Source of the DNA: CATOSK01 sp034423195
GTDB lineage: Bacteria > Chloroflexota > Dehalococcoidia > Lucifugimonadales > UBA3495
Length of the DNA: 64,000 bases
Reading direction: 5' to 3'
NCBI GenBank assembly: GCA_034423195.1
Contig: DAOUIZ010000033.1
Location: 50,480 to 114,479, forward strand
Of this stretch, positions 33,317 to 41,970 are shown in pieces. Position numbers and translations under genes: made by a program. Under the pieces are notes generated by a model that did no database searches, had not been told where the DNA came from, and saw only the letters and a program-made list of their open reading frames with translations. How positions within the stretch are numbered: the stretch's first letter is position 1; every line of letters begins with the position of its first letter.

Positions 33317-34288
33317 TCAGTGATGGGCCAGCCCGATGGCGTGGTACAGCGCGTGCTTCACCTCCACCGGGGCGATTCGGCGGCGAAAATCGGCGGAGGC
33401 GAAGACGTCTCCGATGATATCGTCCCCCAGGTCCTCGGCCAGGTGGTCTACGGCGTTGGAGATGTTCTGCACGGTCAGTTCCTTGCCCACCAGCGCCGCC
33501 TCAACGGAGCGGGACCGGATGGGCGACGGCACCAGGCCTCCGACGGCTACCTTGGCCGCCGTGCATGAACCATCCTCAACGCTGACCACCACCGCCCCTC
33601 CAATTACGGGATAGAAGGATGCGGGGTGGGACATCTTGGCGTACTCGCCCACGTCGCCGTGTATTTGGGAAAGGGCGGGGCCGTGATCATGCCCATGATC
33701 GTGTCCATGGTCGCCGTGGTCATGGCCATGTTCGTGTCCGTGGCCGTTGCCATGTATGTGCCGGGACAGCGCCGGGGCCGTGATGGCGGTGACGACCTCG
33801 TTCTCCCCGCAGGCGGTGGTGAAGGCGTCCACGAAGAAGTCCTCGGCTGCCACTGTCCGGCTTCCACCGGGCCCCTGCAGTTCGACGGATGCTTCCAGCG
33901 CGGTCAGAACCGTCCCCCAGTCCGATGCCGGGTCGGCGTGGGCGATGTTCCCCCCAATGGTCCCCCGGTTCCGCACCTGCGGGTCCCCGATGCCGCCCGC
34001 TACCTCAGCCATCAGGGGGTTGGCGTGCCGCACGTCGTGGGAACGGGCTATCTCGCCGTGGGTGGTCAGCGCGCCAATGCGGATGGTGTCGCCGCTCACC
34101 GAGATTCCCTTCAGACCGGCCACGGCTCCAATGTCAATCAGGGTGGCGGGACGGGCCAGCCGCAGCTTCATCAGGGGAAGCAGACTGTGACCGCCGGCCA
34201 GCAGCTTGGACTCCGGGTTCGCGCTCAGCAGCTGAATGGCTTCAGCGACGGAGCTGGCTTTTTGATAATCGAATGCCGCTGCAAACAT
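33317..34288 (-). CDS. coxM: FAD-binding subunit of a molybdenum hydroxylase, CoxM-like, with His-rich insertion
   Basis: The 323-residue medium subunit passes electrons from the FeS subunit via FAD. FAD motifs are visible as AGGHSLLPLMKLRLA (about residues 31-45) and TIGGNIAHADPASD (110-123). Unusually, residues 177-203 hold 12 histidines in 27 residues, alternating with Gly and Asp (for example HGHEHGHDHGDHGHDHGHDH), between the FAD domain and the C-terminal CO_deh_flav_C domain. That looks like a metal-binding loop (nickel, zinc or copper), and is not part of the family core. It lies six bases after coxL. GGGGGAGTAGGC precedes the start. Confidence 0.95.
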   Translation of the reverse strand: MFAAAFDYQKASSVAEAIQLLSANPESKLLAGGHSLLPLMKLRLARPATLIDIGAVAGLKGISVSGDTIRIGALTTHGEIARSHDVRHANPLMAEVAGGIGDPQVRNRGTIGGNIAHADPASDWGTVLTALEASVELQGPGGSRTVAAEDFFVDAFTTACGENEVVTAITAPALSRHIHGNGHGHEHGHDHGDHGHDHGHDHGPALSQIHGDVGEYAKMSHPASFYPVIGGAVVVSVEDGSCTAAKVAVGGLVPSPIRSRSVEAALVGKELTVQNISNAVDHLAEDLGDDIIGDVFASADFRRRIAPVEVKHALYHAIGLAHH

Positions 34289-34294
34289 GGTTGC

Positions 34295-36643
34295 CTACTC
34301 CCCCTGTTCGTGAATGGCCCGCCACACCCGCTCCGGGGTGAGCGGCATTTCCAGCCGGGTAACGCCCAGGGGACGCAGCGCGTCCAGCACGGCGTTGTAG
34401 ATGGTTATGGTCGAGGCGATGGTCCCCGTCTCCCCGATGCCTTTGACCCCCAGTGGATTGGTCGGTGACGGCGTGACGGTGGAAATGGTCTCCACGTTGG
34501 GCACCAGGTGGGCGCGGGGCAGGGCATAGTCCAGCATGGAGCCGGTCAGCAGTTGCCCGTGGTCGTCGTAGACCGCCCCCTCCCAGAGGGCCTGCCCAGC
34601 GCCCTGGACCACTCCTCCGTGCACCTGTCCCTCCACCACCATGGGGTTGATTTGGGGCCCGCAGTCATCGGCGGCGACGTACCGCTGCAGGACGATGTGC
34701 CCGTTGTCCGGGTCCACGCTCACGACGGCGACGTGCGTCCCGAAGGGGTACGAGAAGTTGGGCGGGTCGTAATAGGTGGTGGCCTCCAGCCCCGGCTCCA
34801 CGCCCTCGGGCATGTTCCAGGCCACGTTGGCCATCAGCGCCACGTCCTGGATGCTCTTGGACTGGTCGGGAGAACCCTGCACGAAGAACTGTCCGTCCCG
34901 GTACTCGATGTCGGCCTCGTTGGCCTCCAGCAGGTGGGCCGCGATGACCTTCGCCTTCTCCCGGATCTTTCGGACGCTCAGCGCAACGGCCCCACCTCCG
35001 ACCACCGTGGTCCGGCTGCCGTAGGTGCCCCACCCCATGGGGGTGTTGTCGGTGTCGCCGTGGATGACCTCCACGTCGTCCACCGGAACGCCTATCTCGT
35101 CGGCGACGATCTGCGCGAAGGTGGTCTCCTCTCCCTGCCCGTGGGGAGACGTCCCGACGAAGACGTTGACCTTGCCGGTGGCGTAGAACCGGACCGTGGC
35201 GCTTTCCCAGAGCCCGCCTCCGAACCCGACGGCTCCAGCCACCTGGGAGGGACCCAGGCCGCAGATTTCGCAGTAGGTGCTAACGCCGATGCCCATGTAG
35301 GCGCCGTGCTCCCGCTGGTGGGCCTGCTCGGCGCGGAGGGCAGAGTAGTCAACGTGGGCCAGCGCGGCGTCCAGGGTACCCTCGTAGTCGCCGCTGTCGT
35401 AGGTCAGGCCAATGGCCGTGTCGTACCCGTCTTCGAACTTGGGGATCAGGTTGCGGCGGCGGACCTCCACCGGGTCCATGCCCAACTCCACTGCCAGCAT
35501 GTCCGCCAGCCGTTCCAGCAGGAAGGTGGCTTCGGGCCGGCCCGCGCCCCGGTAAGCCTCCACCGGCACCGTATTGGTGAAGGTGCCGTAGATGTCGGCC
35601 TTGATGTTGGGGATGGCATACGGGCCCGAGTACATCAGCCCGTGCAGGATGGTCGGTATGCCCGGTCCGGCGGTGGATAGGTAGGCCCCCATTCCCGCGT
35701 AGACCACGCTGCGGACGCCGGTAATCTTCCCCTCCCGGGTTGCGGCCATCTCCACGTACTCGACGTGGTCCCGGCCGTGCGTCGTGGACAGGAAGTTCTC
35801 GGAACGGGTCTCCGTCCACTTCACTGGCCGTCCCAGCTGCATGGAGCAGAAGACCACTATCATTTCCCAGGGATAGACGGCTATCTTGCTGCCGAACCCG
35901 CCGCCCACCTCCGGCGCGATGACCCGGATCTTGTGCTCAGGAAGGCCGGTCACCAGGCAGGTGACGAAGCGGGCTATGTGGGGATTCTGGGTGGTGTTCC
36001 ACATCGTCAGCTCGCCCATGGAGGGTAGGTAGCTGGCGACGGCGGAGCGGGGCTCCATGGCGTTGGGGATGAGCTTCTGCTGGATGATGGTATCCCTGAC
36101 CACCACCTCGGCCGACTCGAAGGCCGCGTCCGTGTCTCCTCCCGCAGCCACCCAGTGGAAAGCCTGGTTGTTGGGGGCATCTTCGTGAAGTTGGGGAGCG
36201 CCGTCCGCCAGCGCCGCCTCCGGGTTGACCACCGCGGGCAGCGCCTCGTAGGTTACGTCAATGAGTTCCAGCGCGTCCTCGGCCTGGTAGCGGTCCTCGG
36301 CCACCACCACCGCGACGGCGTCGCCCACATATCGGACGGTGTCCGTGGCGATGGCGTTGTATGGCACCGCCTTCACGTCTGAATCTGGGATGACCCAGGC
36401 GCAGGGAATGGGGTTAAGAACGCCCTCTACGTCCGCTCCGGTGTATACGGCCAGCACCCCCGGGGCGTTCTTGGCCGCCGAGGTGTCTATTCCCGAGATG
36501 CGGGCGTGGGCGTGGGGGCTGCGCAGGATGGCCGCGTGGACCATTCCGTTGAGCTTGATGTCGTTGGTGTAGGTGGCCTGTCCGGTAATCAGCCGTGGGT
36601 CCTCTCTGCGGCGGATACCCGACCCGAATATCCTGGTGGTCAT
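34295..36643 (-). CDS. coxL: Molybdenum hydroxylase large subunit, form II CoxL-like
   Basis: A 782-residue xanthine dehydrogenase-family catalytic subunit that binds the molybdenum cofactor. The active-site loop is AYRGAGR (363-369), the form II motif; true aerobic CO dehydrogenase (form I) has AYxCSFR, so CO oxidation is not implied. The substrate is likely an aldehyde, purine or other heterocycle. Other motifs: EVGGGFGSK near residue 258, and the catalytic Glu in GIGETG near residue 740. GGGAGG precedes the ATG. It starts four bases after coxS, with its ribosome site inside the end of coxS. Confidence 0.96.
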   Translation of the reverse strand: MTTRIFGSGIRRREDPRLITGQATYTNDIKLNGMVHAAILRSPHAHARISGIDTSAAKNAPGVLAVYTGADVEGVLNPIPCAWVIPDSDVKAVPYNAIATDTVRYVGDAVAVVVAEDRYQAEDALELIDVTYEALPAVVNPEAALADGAPQLHEDAPNNQAFHWVAAGGDTDAAFESAEVVVRDTIIQQKLIPNAMEPRSAVASYLPSMGELTMWNTTQNPHIARFVTCLVTGLPEHKIRVIAPEVGGGFGSKIAVYPWEMIVVFCSMQLGRPVKWTETRSENFLSTTHGRDHVEYVEMAATREGKITGVRSVVYAGMGAYLSTAGPGIPTILHGLMYSGPYAIPNIKADIYGTFTNTVPVEAYRGAGRPEATFLLERLADMLAVELGMDPVEVRRRNLIPKFEDGYDTAIGLTYDSGDYEGTLDAALAHVDYSALRAEQAHQREHGAYMGIGVSTYCEICGLGPSQVAGAVGFGGGLWESATVRFYATGKVNVFVGTSPHGQGEETTFAQIVADEIGVPVDDVEVIHGDTDNTPMGWGTYGSRTTVVGGGAVALSVRKIREKAKVIAAHLLEANEADIEYRDGQFFVQGSPDQSKSIQDVALMANVAWNMPEGVEPGLEATTYYDPPNFSYPFGTHVAVVSVDPDNGHIVLQRYVAADDCGPQINPMVVEGQVHGGVVQGAGQALWEGAVYDDHGQLLTGSMLDYALPRAHLVPNVETISTVTPSPTNPLGVKGIGETGTIASTITIYNAVLDALRPLGVTRLEMPLTPERVWRAIHEQGE

Positions 36644-36647
36644 TGCA

Positions 36648-37118
36648 CTATCCTCCCATCGCTTCGGAGGCAGCCAGGGCAGCCTTGACTATGTTGTGGT
36701 ACCCGGTGCAGCGGCAGATGTTGCCCTCCAGCCCGTCGCGGACTTCTTGCTCCGACGGGTGGGGGTTGCGCTCCAGCAACTCGGTGACGGACATGATCAT
36801 GCCGGCGGTGCAGAAGCCGCACTGCAGGCCGTGGCTGTTCCAGAAGGCCTCCTGCACCGCATGGAGTTCACCGCCCTTTCCCAGGCCCTCGATGGTGGTG
36901 ACCTCGGCCCCGTCGGCCTGGACCGCCAGGCAGGTGCATGACTTGACGGTCGAGCCGTTCATCCGCACCACGCAAGCGCCGCATTGGCTGGTGTCGCAGC
37001 CTATCTTGGTGCCGGTCAGCCCCAGCACGTCCCGAAGCAGGTCCACCAGCAGTAATCGGGGCTCCACTTCGGCCTCGTGGACCCGGTCGTTGACCGTCAG
37101 CTTGATGGGGACTTTCAC
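36648..37118 (-). CDS. coxS: [2Fe-2S] subunit of a molybdenum hydroxylase, CoxS-like
   Basis: A 156-residue small subunit carrying two [2Fe-2S] clusters. The plant-type cluster is CDTSQCGACVV with a later Cys in SCTCLAV; the second is CGFCTAGM and CRCTGYH. It transfers electrons from molybdenum to FAD. It is the first gene of the operon coxS-L-M-D-(HicB-like)-E and lies about 90 bases downstream of a strong promoter at 37208-37236. GGGAGGTAAC precedes the ATG. No signal peptide, as expected for the cytoplasmic enzyme. Confidence 0.96.
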   Translation of the reverse strand: MKVPIKLTVNDRVHEAEVEPRLLLVDLLRDVLGLTGTKIGCDTSQCGACVVRMNGSTVKSCTCLAVQADGAEVTTIEGLGKGGELHAVQEAFWNSHGLQCGFCTAGMIMSVTELLERNPHPSEQEVRDGLEGNICRCTGYHNIVKAALAASEAMGG

Positions 37119-37207
37119 TCTGTTACCTCCCTGGGAAATTCAGCGGTGATACCCGCCGGTAACAATAATGATTAACATTATCGAACTATGGCCCGTTGGC
37201 TGGGGGG

Positions 37208-37236
37208 AGTATAGCTTTCGGGTTGAAACCAGTCAA
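37208..37236 (-). promoter_or_regulatory. Strong candidate promoter of the cox operon
   Basis: On the minus strand: TTGACT (37236-37231), 17 bases, TATACT (37213-37208). It matches the sigma-70 consensus closely and would start a leader of about 80 bases before coxS. Confidence 0.7.
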
Positions 37237-37352
37237 CGGAAACCACGCTCCGCCGGGGCTCTGCCGTCCTGTCCCCGTGGCCCGGCGCCAAGCGCTGGGT
37301 TGTCATAGGCGGGTTATTATAATTGCACCCTCAGAATCGAGAGGACGGAAAA

Positions 37353-37796
37353 ATGGAAGTTACCGGAAGCTATACTTTCAACGCCCCTGCCGCCCGGGTA
37401 TGGGAGGCTTTCATGGACTCTAACGTGCTCGCAAAATGCCTCCCGGGGGTGGACTCGTTGCGTGCGGTGGGGACGGATAGCTACCAGGCAACGGTCACCA
37501 TCGGAGTCGGCCCCGTGCGTGGCTCCTATGACGCCCGGGTTTCCCTGCTGGACCAGGACCCGCCCCGCTCATACCGGATGCGGATGGAAGGCAACGGACG
37601 CCTCGGCTTCGCCAACGGCGACGCGGTGGTGAACCTGGAGGAAACGGACGGCGTAACGGTCGTCACCATCCGGGGGGACGCTCAGGTGGGCGGAGCCGTC
37701 GCCCGGGTCGGCCAGCGCATGATGGGCAGCGTAGCCCAGAGCACCATGGACCGCATGATGTCCTGCCTGCGGGAGTCGCTTCAGGAGTCCCTTTAG
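37353..37796 (+). CDS. coxG: SRPBCC domain protein, CoxG-like
   Basis: A 147-residue CoxG/SRPBCC family protein (START-like hydrophobic-pocket fold). Typical features: VTGSYTFNAPAARVWEAFMD at the N-terminus, LAKCLPGVDSLRAVG, and RLGFANGDAVVNLEE. In Oligotropha CoxG helps anchor CO dehydrogenase to the membrane, but the long C-terminal anchor is absent here. I chose ATG 37353 because GAGAGGACGG precedes it. It is divergent from coxS across a shared control region, with a -10-like TATAAT at 37318-37323. It probably acts in cofactor handling or enzyme targeting of the neighbouring form II complex. Confidence 0.9.
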   Translation: MEVTGSYTFNAPAARVWEAFMDSNVLAKCLPGVDSLRAVGTDSYQATVTIGVGPVRGSYDARVSLLDQDPPRSYRMRMEGNGRLGFANGDAVVNLEETDGVTVVTIRGDAQVGGAVARVGQRMMGSVAQSTMDRMMSCLRESLQESL

Positions 37797-37824
37797 GATC
37801 AGTCCCGCAGGCTGGCCAATTGGC

Positions 37825-38706
37825 CTACGTCCTCCGCAGCTTCGGGTCCAGCGTATCCCGCAGCCAGTCCCCGAAGAAATTGAACGCCAGCACCACCACC
37901 GTTATCGCCACCCCCGGGAACAGGGACAGCCACCAGACGTGCAGAATCTCGTCCTTCCCTTCCGACACCATGATGCCCCAGGCCGGCGCTCCCGGCGGAA
38001 GGCCCAGCCCCAGGAAGCTCAGGGACGCCTCCAGCAGGATCACCTGTCCCACCAGCAGGCTGGTCACCACCATCATGGTGTTTATCGTGTTGGGGAAGAC
38101 GTGCCGGATGATGATCATCGGGGTGGACAGGCCCGCTATCTTGGCGAAGGTGACGAAGTCCAGCTCCTTCACGCTGAGCACGTCTCCCCGGATCATGCGG
38201 GCGAACCTGGCCCATACCGTCAGCACCACGGCCAGGATGATGTTCTGGATACCCGCTCCGAGGATGGTCACGATAATCATCGCCACCAGCACCGTTGGAA
38301 ACCCCAGGGCCGCGTCGGCTGCCCGCATGATGAGCACGTCCAGTATTCCGCCCCGGTAGCCTGATATTAACCCCAGGACCGAGCCGACAAAGGCTCCGAA
38401 CCCCAGCGCCACTACGCTGATGAACATCGCGGTCCGCGCCCCGTAAATCAGCCGGGTCAGCACGTCCCGGCCCAGCACGTCCGTCCCCAGGGGATGCTCC
38501 CAGGTCTCTCCCGGTGCAGTCCTGGAGTCCAGGATGCTGGTCTTGCCCGGGTCGTAGGGGGTCAGGATCGGCGCGAACAACGAGCAGATCAGCAGTACTG
38601 TGACAATGCTCAGCGGTATCCACGGCAGTTGCAGGGCCAGTATTCGCCGGGGAAGGGCGAGTACGCCGGTGGACTCTTGCGGACTTATCGTGGTGGAAGA
38701 GGCCAT
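37825..38706 (-). CDS. dppC: Peptide-type ABC transporter permease, DppC-like
   Basis: A 293-residue permease, close paralogue of the gene at 860-1747: both have the same ILALPRR... N-terminal stretch, LGTDVLGRDVLTRLIYGART, and the ends DTLDPKLRRT/V. I chose ATG 38706 (MASSTTIS) because AAGGAGG precedes it. It lies 14 bases after dppB and is the last gene of the SBP-dppB-dppC operon. The EAA loop is LDFVTFAKIAGLSTPMIIIR. No ATPase genes are present, so ATPases encoded elsewhere (for example 13200-15189) may be shared. Confidence 0.95.
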   Translation of the reverse strand: MASSTTISPQESTGVLALPRRILALQLPWIPLSIVTVLLICSLFAPILTPYDPGKTSILDSRTAPGETWEHPLGTDVLGRDVLTRLIYGARTAMFISVVALGFGAFVGSVLGLISGYRGGILDVLIMRAADAALGFPTVLVAMIIVTILGAGIQNIILAVVLTVWARFARMIRGDVLSVKELDFVTFAKIAGLSTPMIIIRHVFPNTINTMMVVTSLLVGQVILLEASLSFLGLGLPPGAPAWGIMVSEGKDEILHVWWLSLFPGVAITVVVLAFNFFGDWLRDTLDPKLRRT

Positions 38707-38720
38707 TACGGCATTCCTCC

Positions 38721-39638
38721 TTACTCGTACCGGATTCGGGGATTTACGTAGGCGTAAAGGATGTCGACCAGCAGGGCGCTGACGATGTAGAACAACCCGG
38801 AAGCCATGACCGTCGCCGACACAATGGGGAAATCCCGGGTATGGATCCCCTGCAGCATCAATCGCCCAATGCCGGGCCAGGCGAACACCACCTCGACGGC
38901 TACCGACCCGTTCAGCAGACCTGCCAGGGTCAGGCCGGAAAAGGTGAGCAGGGGAATGACCGCGTTCTTCAGCGCGTGTTTCCACACGACCAGCGACTCC
39001 CGCAGCCCCTTGATGCGTGCGAACTTCACGTACTCGCTGTCCAGCACCTCCAGCATGCTGGAGCGCCCCAGCCGGACCATGCCGGCCATGGCGGACCATC
39101 CCAGCACGAAAGCCGGCAGGATGAAATGGTCGATGCCGCCTCTGCCGAAGGTTGGCAGCCACCCCAGAATGGCGCCAAAGAGCAGGATCAGCATGATGGC
39201 GATCCAGAAGTTGGGGGTGGCAATCCCCAGCGTGGCGAACAGCTTGCCGAAGTTGTCGAACACCGTGTCCCGCTTCACCGCTGAGAGGATTCCTAACGGG
39301 ACCCCCACCGCCACCGACAGGATGAAGGCGGCCACCGCCAGCTGGATTGTAGCGGGGAAGCGCTCGATTAGAACATCCCGGGCGGGGCGCTCCAGGAAGT
39401 GGGACTTGCCGAAGTCCGCCCGCAGAATGTCCGTCAGGAAGTCGAAGTACTGCACCACGATGGGACGGTCCAGCCCCAACTGCTTGCGCATCATCTCGTA
39501 CTCGATGCGCCCCTGTTCCGGCCCCAGCATATAGACCGCCGGGTCGCCGGTCAGCTTCACGCTGAGGAACACGGCGATGCTGAGGAGCAAAAGCGTGATG
39601 ATGGCCTGGATCACGCGGGTGAGTATAAACCGTTGCAT
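38721..39638 (-). CDS. dppB: Peptide-type ABC transporter permease, DppB-like
   Basis: A 305-residue permease with N-terminal helix IQAIITLLLLSIAVFLSVKL, the loop LGLDRPIVVQYFDFLTDILR, the EAA loop SEYVKFARIKGLRESLVVWK and C-terminal AYVNPRIRYE. It lies 105 bases after the binding-protein gene and is the permease partner of the downstream dppC. It is somewhat diverged from the other two DppB copies of this type (1-795 and 41971-42888). Confidence 0.95.
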   Translation of the reverse strand: MQRFILTRVIQAIITLLLLSIAVFLSVKLTGDPAVYMLGPEQGRIEYEMMRKQLGLDRPIVVQYFDFLTDILRADFGKSHFLERPARDVLIERFPATIQLAVAAFILSVAVGVPLGILSAVKRDTVFDNFGKLFATLGIATPNFWIAIMLILLFGAILGWLPTFGRGGIDHFILPAFVLGWSAMAGMVRLGRSSMLEVLDSEYVKFARIKGLRESLVVWKHALKNAVIPLLTFSGLTLAGLLNGSVAVEVVFAWPGIGRLMLQGIHTRDFPIVSATVMASGLFYIVSALLVDILYAYVNPRIRYE

Positions 39639-39743
39639 TGGCTACCCCTGTGCCGACGTTGCGGCGGTCGGGGCCGGGACCGTCAACGTCATCGGGCCTG
39701 ACGGTCCCGGCTTGCTGTACCGGTAGAAGGGTTACCGGAGTGG

Positions 39744-41639
39744 TTACTCGTCCAGCGTGATGGTGTGGACCGAGTTGACATAGAAAGCCAGCGGATAGGG
39801 CTCCCAGGTCTTGATGCGGGGACCAACACCCCAGGGGATGTTGACGTAGCCCATCATCAGTTCGTTGGACTCATCCCGAGCCCGGAGATAGAACTCGGTC
39901 AGGCGTGGGATGCGCTCCTCGGGATCCACGATGACGCGGATCTCCTTGGCCAGCGCCACCACCTCCGGGTCCCGCGAGGAGCGGTCGGGCCGGTCCGGGT
40001 TGCGGCCGTAGCCGCCGTTGAGCATCCCCGAACCATCCAGGCGGGTCTCGTTATCCCGGAAGAGCACCTGCCCGTAGGCGTCTTCGGTGAGCCGGGTCAG
40101 CTTCTTCACCGCTGACTCCTCGCTGACCCGAACTTCGGCGTCGATGCCCAGCTCCTCCTGCCAGACCTCGGCCACGAACTGGGCTGCGTCGGGCAAGTTG
40201 GGCACGGCAGCCGAAGGCCATGTGTTGAGGATGAATTTGCCGAACTCCTTGCCGCCTTCCTGTCCGGGCACGGAGTAGCCCGCCTCGCTCATCAACTGCC
40301 GGGCCTTCTCGGGGTCGAACCCCCAGGGATCAAGCTCAGGAACATAACCCACAGTGCTGGGCGTCACATTCGGGAACCCCTTGGCTTGGAAAACGTCGGG
40401 GCCGCCGAAGAGCTTGTCCTGCATGGACTGCCGGTCAACGGCGTAGTTCAGTGCCTGACGGACCCGAATATCGTGGCAGGGCAGATTGGCTTCCCAGCAG
40501 CCCAGCAAGCGGGCGAAGAAGAACGCTCCTTCCTGTCCAAACAGAAGGCGGCCTCCGCCGGCTTCGATTTGTCCTCTGGCTCCGATGCTCACCGGAGCTA
40601 TGTCAGCTTCCCCCGCCCTAAGGGCGGCGACCCGGGTGGCCTGTTCGGGCACCAGCCGGAGTTCAAGCGTGGTGAACTTGGGACGCCTGTTTTCCGAAAA
40701 GCCGTTGTCGGGATGGTAGTAATGGTCCTCGAACCGCTCGAATTCCATCAAGTCCGATGCAACGTGGCGGGTCAGCCGGAAGGGACCTGCTCCAACGGGG
40801 TTGCGGTCGAATTCCAACTCCACCTGTTCATCGTGTAGTACGCTGGGTCCCTGCCCCAGACCAGCGGGATAAATCGTGCCGATCCAGTTGCCCCCGGCGG
40901 AACCGAAGTCATCCTCGAAGTCGAGGAACACCGAGTTGAAGGAGACCCTGACCTGGTTCGGACCGGTCATCTCCATGGTCTCGGTCAGCTGCGAGTTGCT
41001 CAAGCAGGCGCCGCCAGTGGCGTAGTCCTGCGCCTGGGGCCCCATGCCCCACTGCCAGGTCCACAACACATCCTCGGCCGTCAATTCGCTTCCATCGTGG
41101 AACTTGACCCCGTCGCGGATGTCCACGGTCCAGGACAGGCCATCGGGAGATACCGCCCAGTCGCTGGCGATTCCGGGAACGATGACCCGGGCCCCGTCCT
41201 TCACTGCGGACTCGAGCAGGAAAGCGTGGATCTGGCGCCCATAGTCGTGGCCGCCGCCGCCAGCTAGGCAGTAGGTCATTCGCTCGTTGGCGAAGCTGCC
41301 CACCATCCAGACTACCTTGCCGGGGTGGACTTCGTCAGAGGCTTCCATGGCGGGCATGGCGGTGGGTTGAGCCGAGGCCACCGGCGCGGAGCCGGAGGGC
41401 GCTGCACCCCCTGAAGACGCTCCGGAGGGAGCGGTCGAACCTGAACTGGAACTTGCGGCAGGCGCCGTTGAACCGGAGCCGGAGTCCGAACTGGAACTCG
41501 CCGCGGGCGCGGATGACCCGGAACTGGCCGGAGCAGCCGGTTCCTCGGCCGGAGCCGATGTCCCGCAGGCCACCGCCAGCACCAGCGCCAGCGAAAGAGC
41601 CAGGGCCAATAACAGGTGGGGTTTCCTCAAATACTGCAT
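39744..41639 (-). CDS. Peptide-type ABC transporter substrate-binding lipoprotein (copy 1)
   Basis: A 631-residue family 5 solute-binding lipoprotein. I chose ATG 41639 because AGGAGGC precedes it and the product then begins with a lipoprotein signal, MQYLRKPHLLLALALSLALV and a Cys at residue 25. A Ser/Ala/Gly/Pro-rich linker of about 75 residues follows. The core has WTVDIRDGVKFHDGSELTAE and WGFDPEKARQLMSEAGYSVP, both typical. It shares its signal peptide with the copy at 43040 (ALSLALVLAVACGT), so the two arose by duplication. Ligand not identifiable. Confidence 0.95.
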   Translation of the reverse strand: MQYLRKPHLLLALALSLALVLAVACGTSAPAEEPAAPASSGSSAPAASSSSDSGSGSTAPAASSSSGSTAPSGASSGGAAPSGSAPVASAQPTAMPAMEASDEVHPGKVVWMVGSFANERMTYCLAGGGGHDYGRQIHAFLLESAVKDGARVIVPGIASDWAVSPDGLSWTVDIRDGVKFHDGSELTAEDVLWTWQWGMGPQAQDYATGGACLSNSQLTETMEMTGPNQVRVSFNSVFLDFEDDFGSAGGNWIGTIYPAGLGQGPSVLHDEQVELEFDRNPVGAGPFRLTRHVASDLMEFERFEDHYYHPDNGFSENRRPKFTTLELRLVPEQATRVAALRAGEADIAPVSIGARGQIEAGGGRLLFGQEGAFFFARLLGCWEANLPCHDIRVRQALNYAVDRQSMQDKLFGGPDVFQAKGFPNVTPSTVGYVPELDPWGFDPEKARQLMSEAGYSVPGQEGGKEFGKFILNTWPSAAVPNLPDAAQFVAEVWQEELGIDAEVRVSEESAVKKLTRLTEDAYGQVLFRDNETRLDGSGMLNGGYGRNPDRPDRSSRDPEVVALAKEIRVIVDPEERIPRLTEFYLRARDESNELMMGYVNIPWGVGPRIKTWEPYPLAFYVNSVHTITLDE

Positions 41640-41970
41640 TGACAAGCCTCCTGTGGTTGGTTGGGCCTTGCCCATCCCTTCCTGCCGGCAACTCCGTCCC
41701 CGCGTCAACGCTAACACCCCGGAAAGATGAACGGCGCCGGAAGGCAATCGAGAATACGCATAATTATACTGGCCCTGTCAATTACAAGCCCTTACCCTGG
41801 ATATTTTTGTTATTTCTTACGATATTCGTCGTTACATCGGCGGGTTAACTGCCAATTATGGGCATTGCGTTATCGTTACAATCGCCCCATAACCGGAATC
41901 AATGAGCGCGGCCTATCCTGTTCCACAGTTCAAACCCCTGGTTCAAACGATGAGGACGGCGAAGTCTGCC
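41640..41970. other. Intergenic region upstream of the binding protein; no dppC present
   Basis: A 331-base spacer, AT-rich at 41757-41880, where a dppC gene would be expected after the dppB gene at 41971. No dppC remnant is visible. It holds a promoter-like motif at 41763-41781. Confidence 0.6.
41763..41781 (-). promoter_or_regulatory. TTGACA-N7-TATAAT motif upstream of binding protein copy 1
   Basis: On the minus strand: TTGACA, seven bases, TATAAT. The same arrangement (TTGACG, seven bases, TATAAT) lies upstream of binding protein copy 2. The TATAAT could be a -10 box; seven bases is too short for TTGAC to be its -35 box, so TTGAC may be an extra element. Confidence 0.4.

Noticed and set aside
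34295..36643. Aerobic CO dehydrogenase (form I)
   Set aside because: The active-site loop is AYRGAGR, not the form I AYxCSFR motif.
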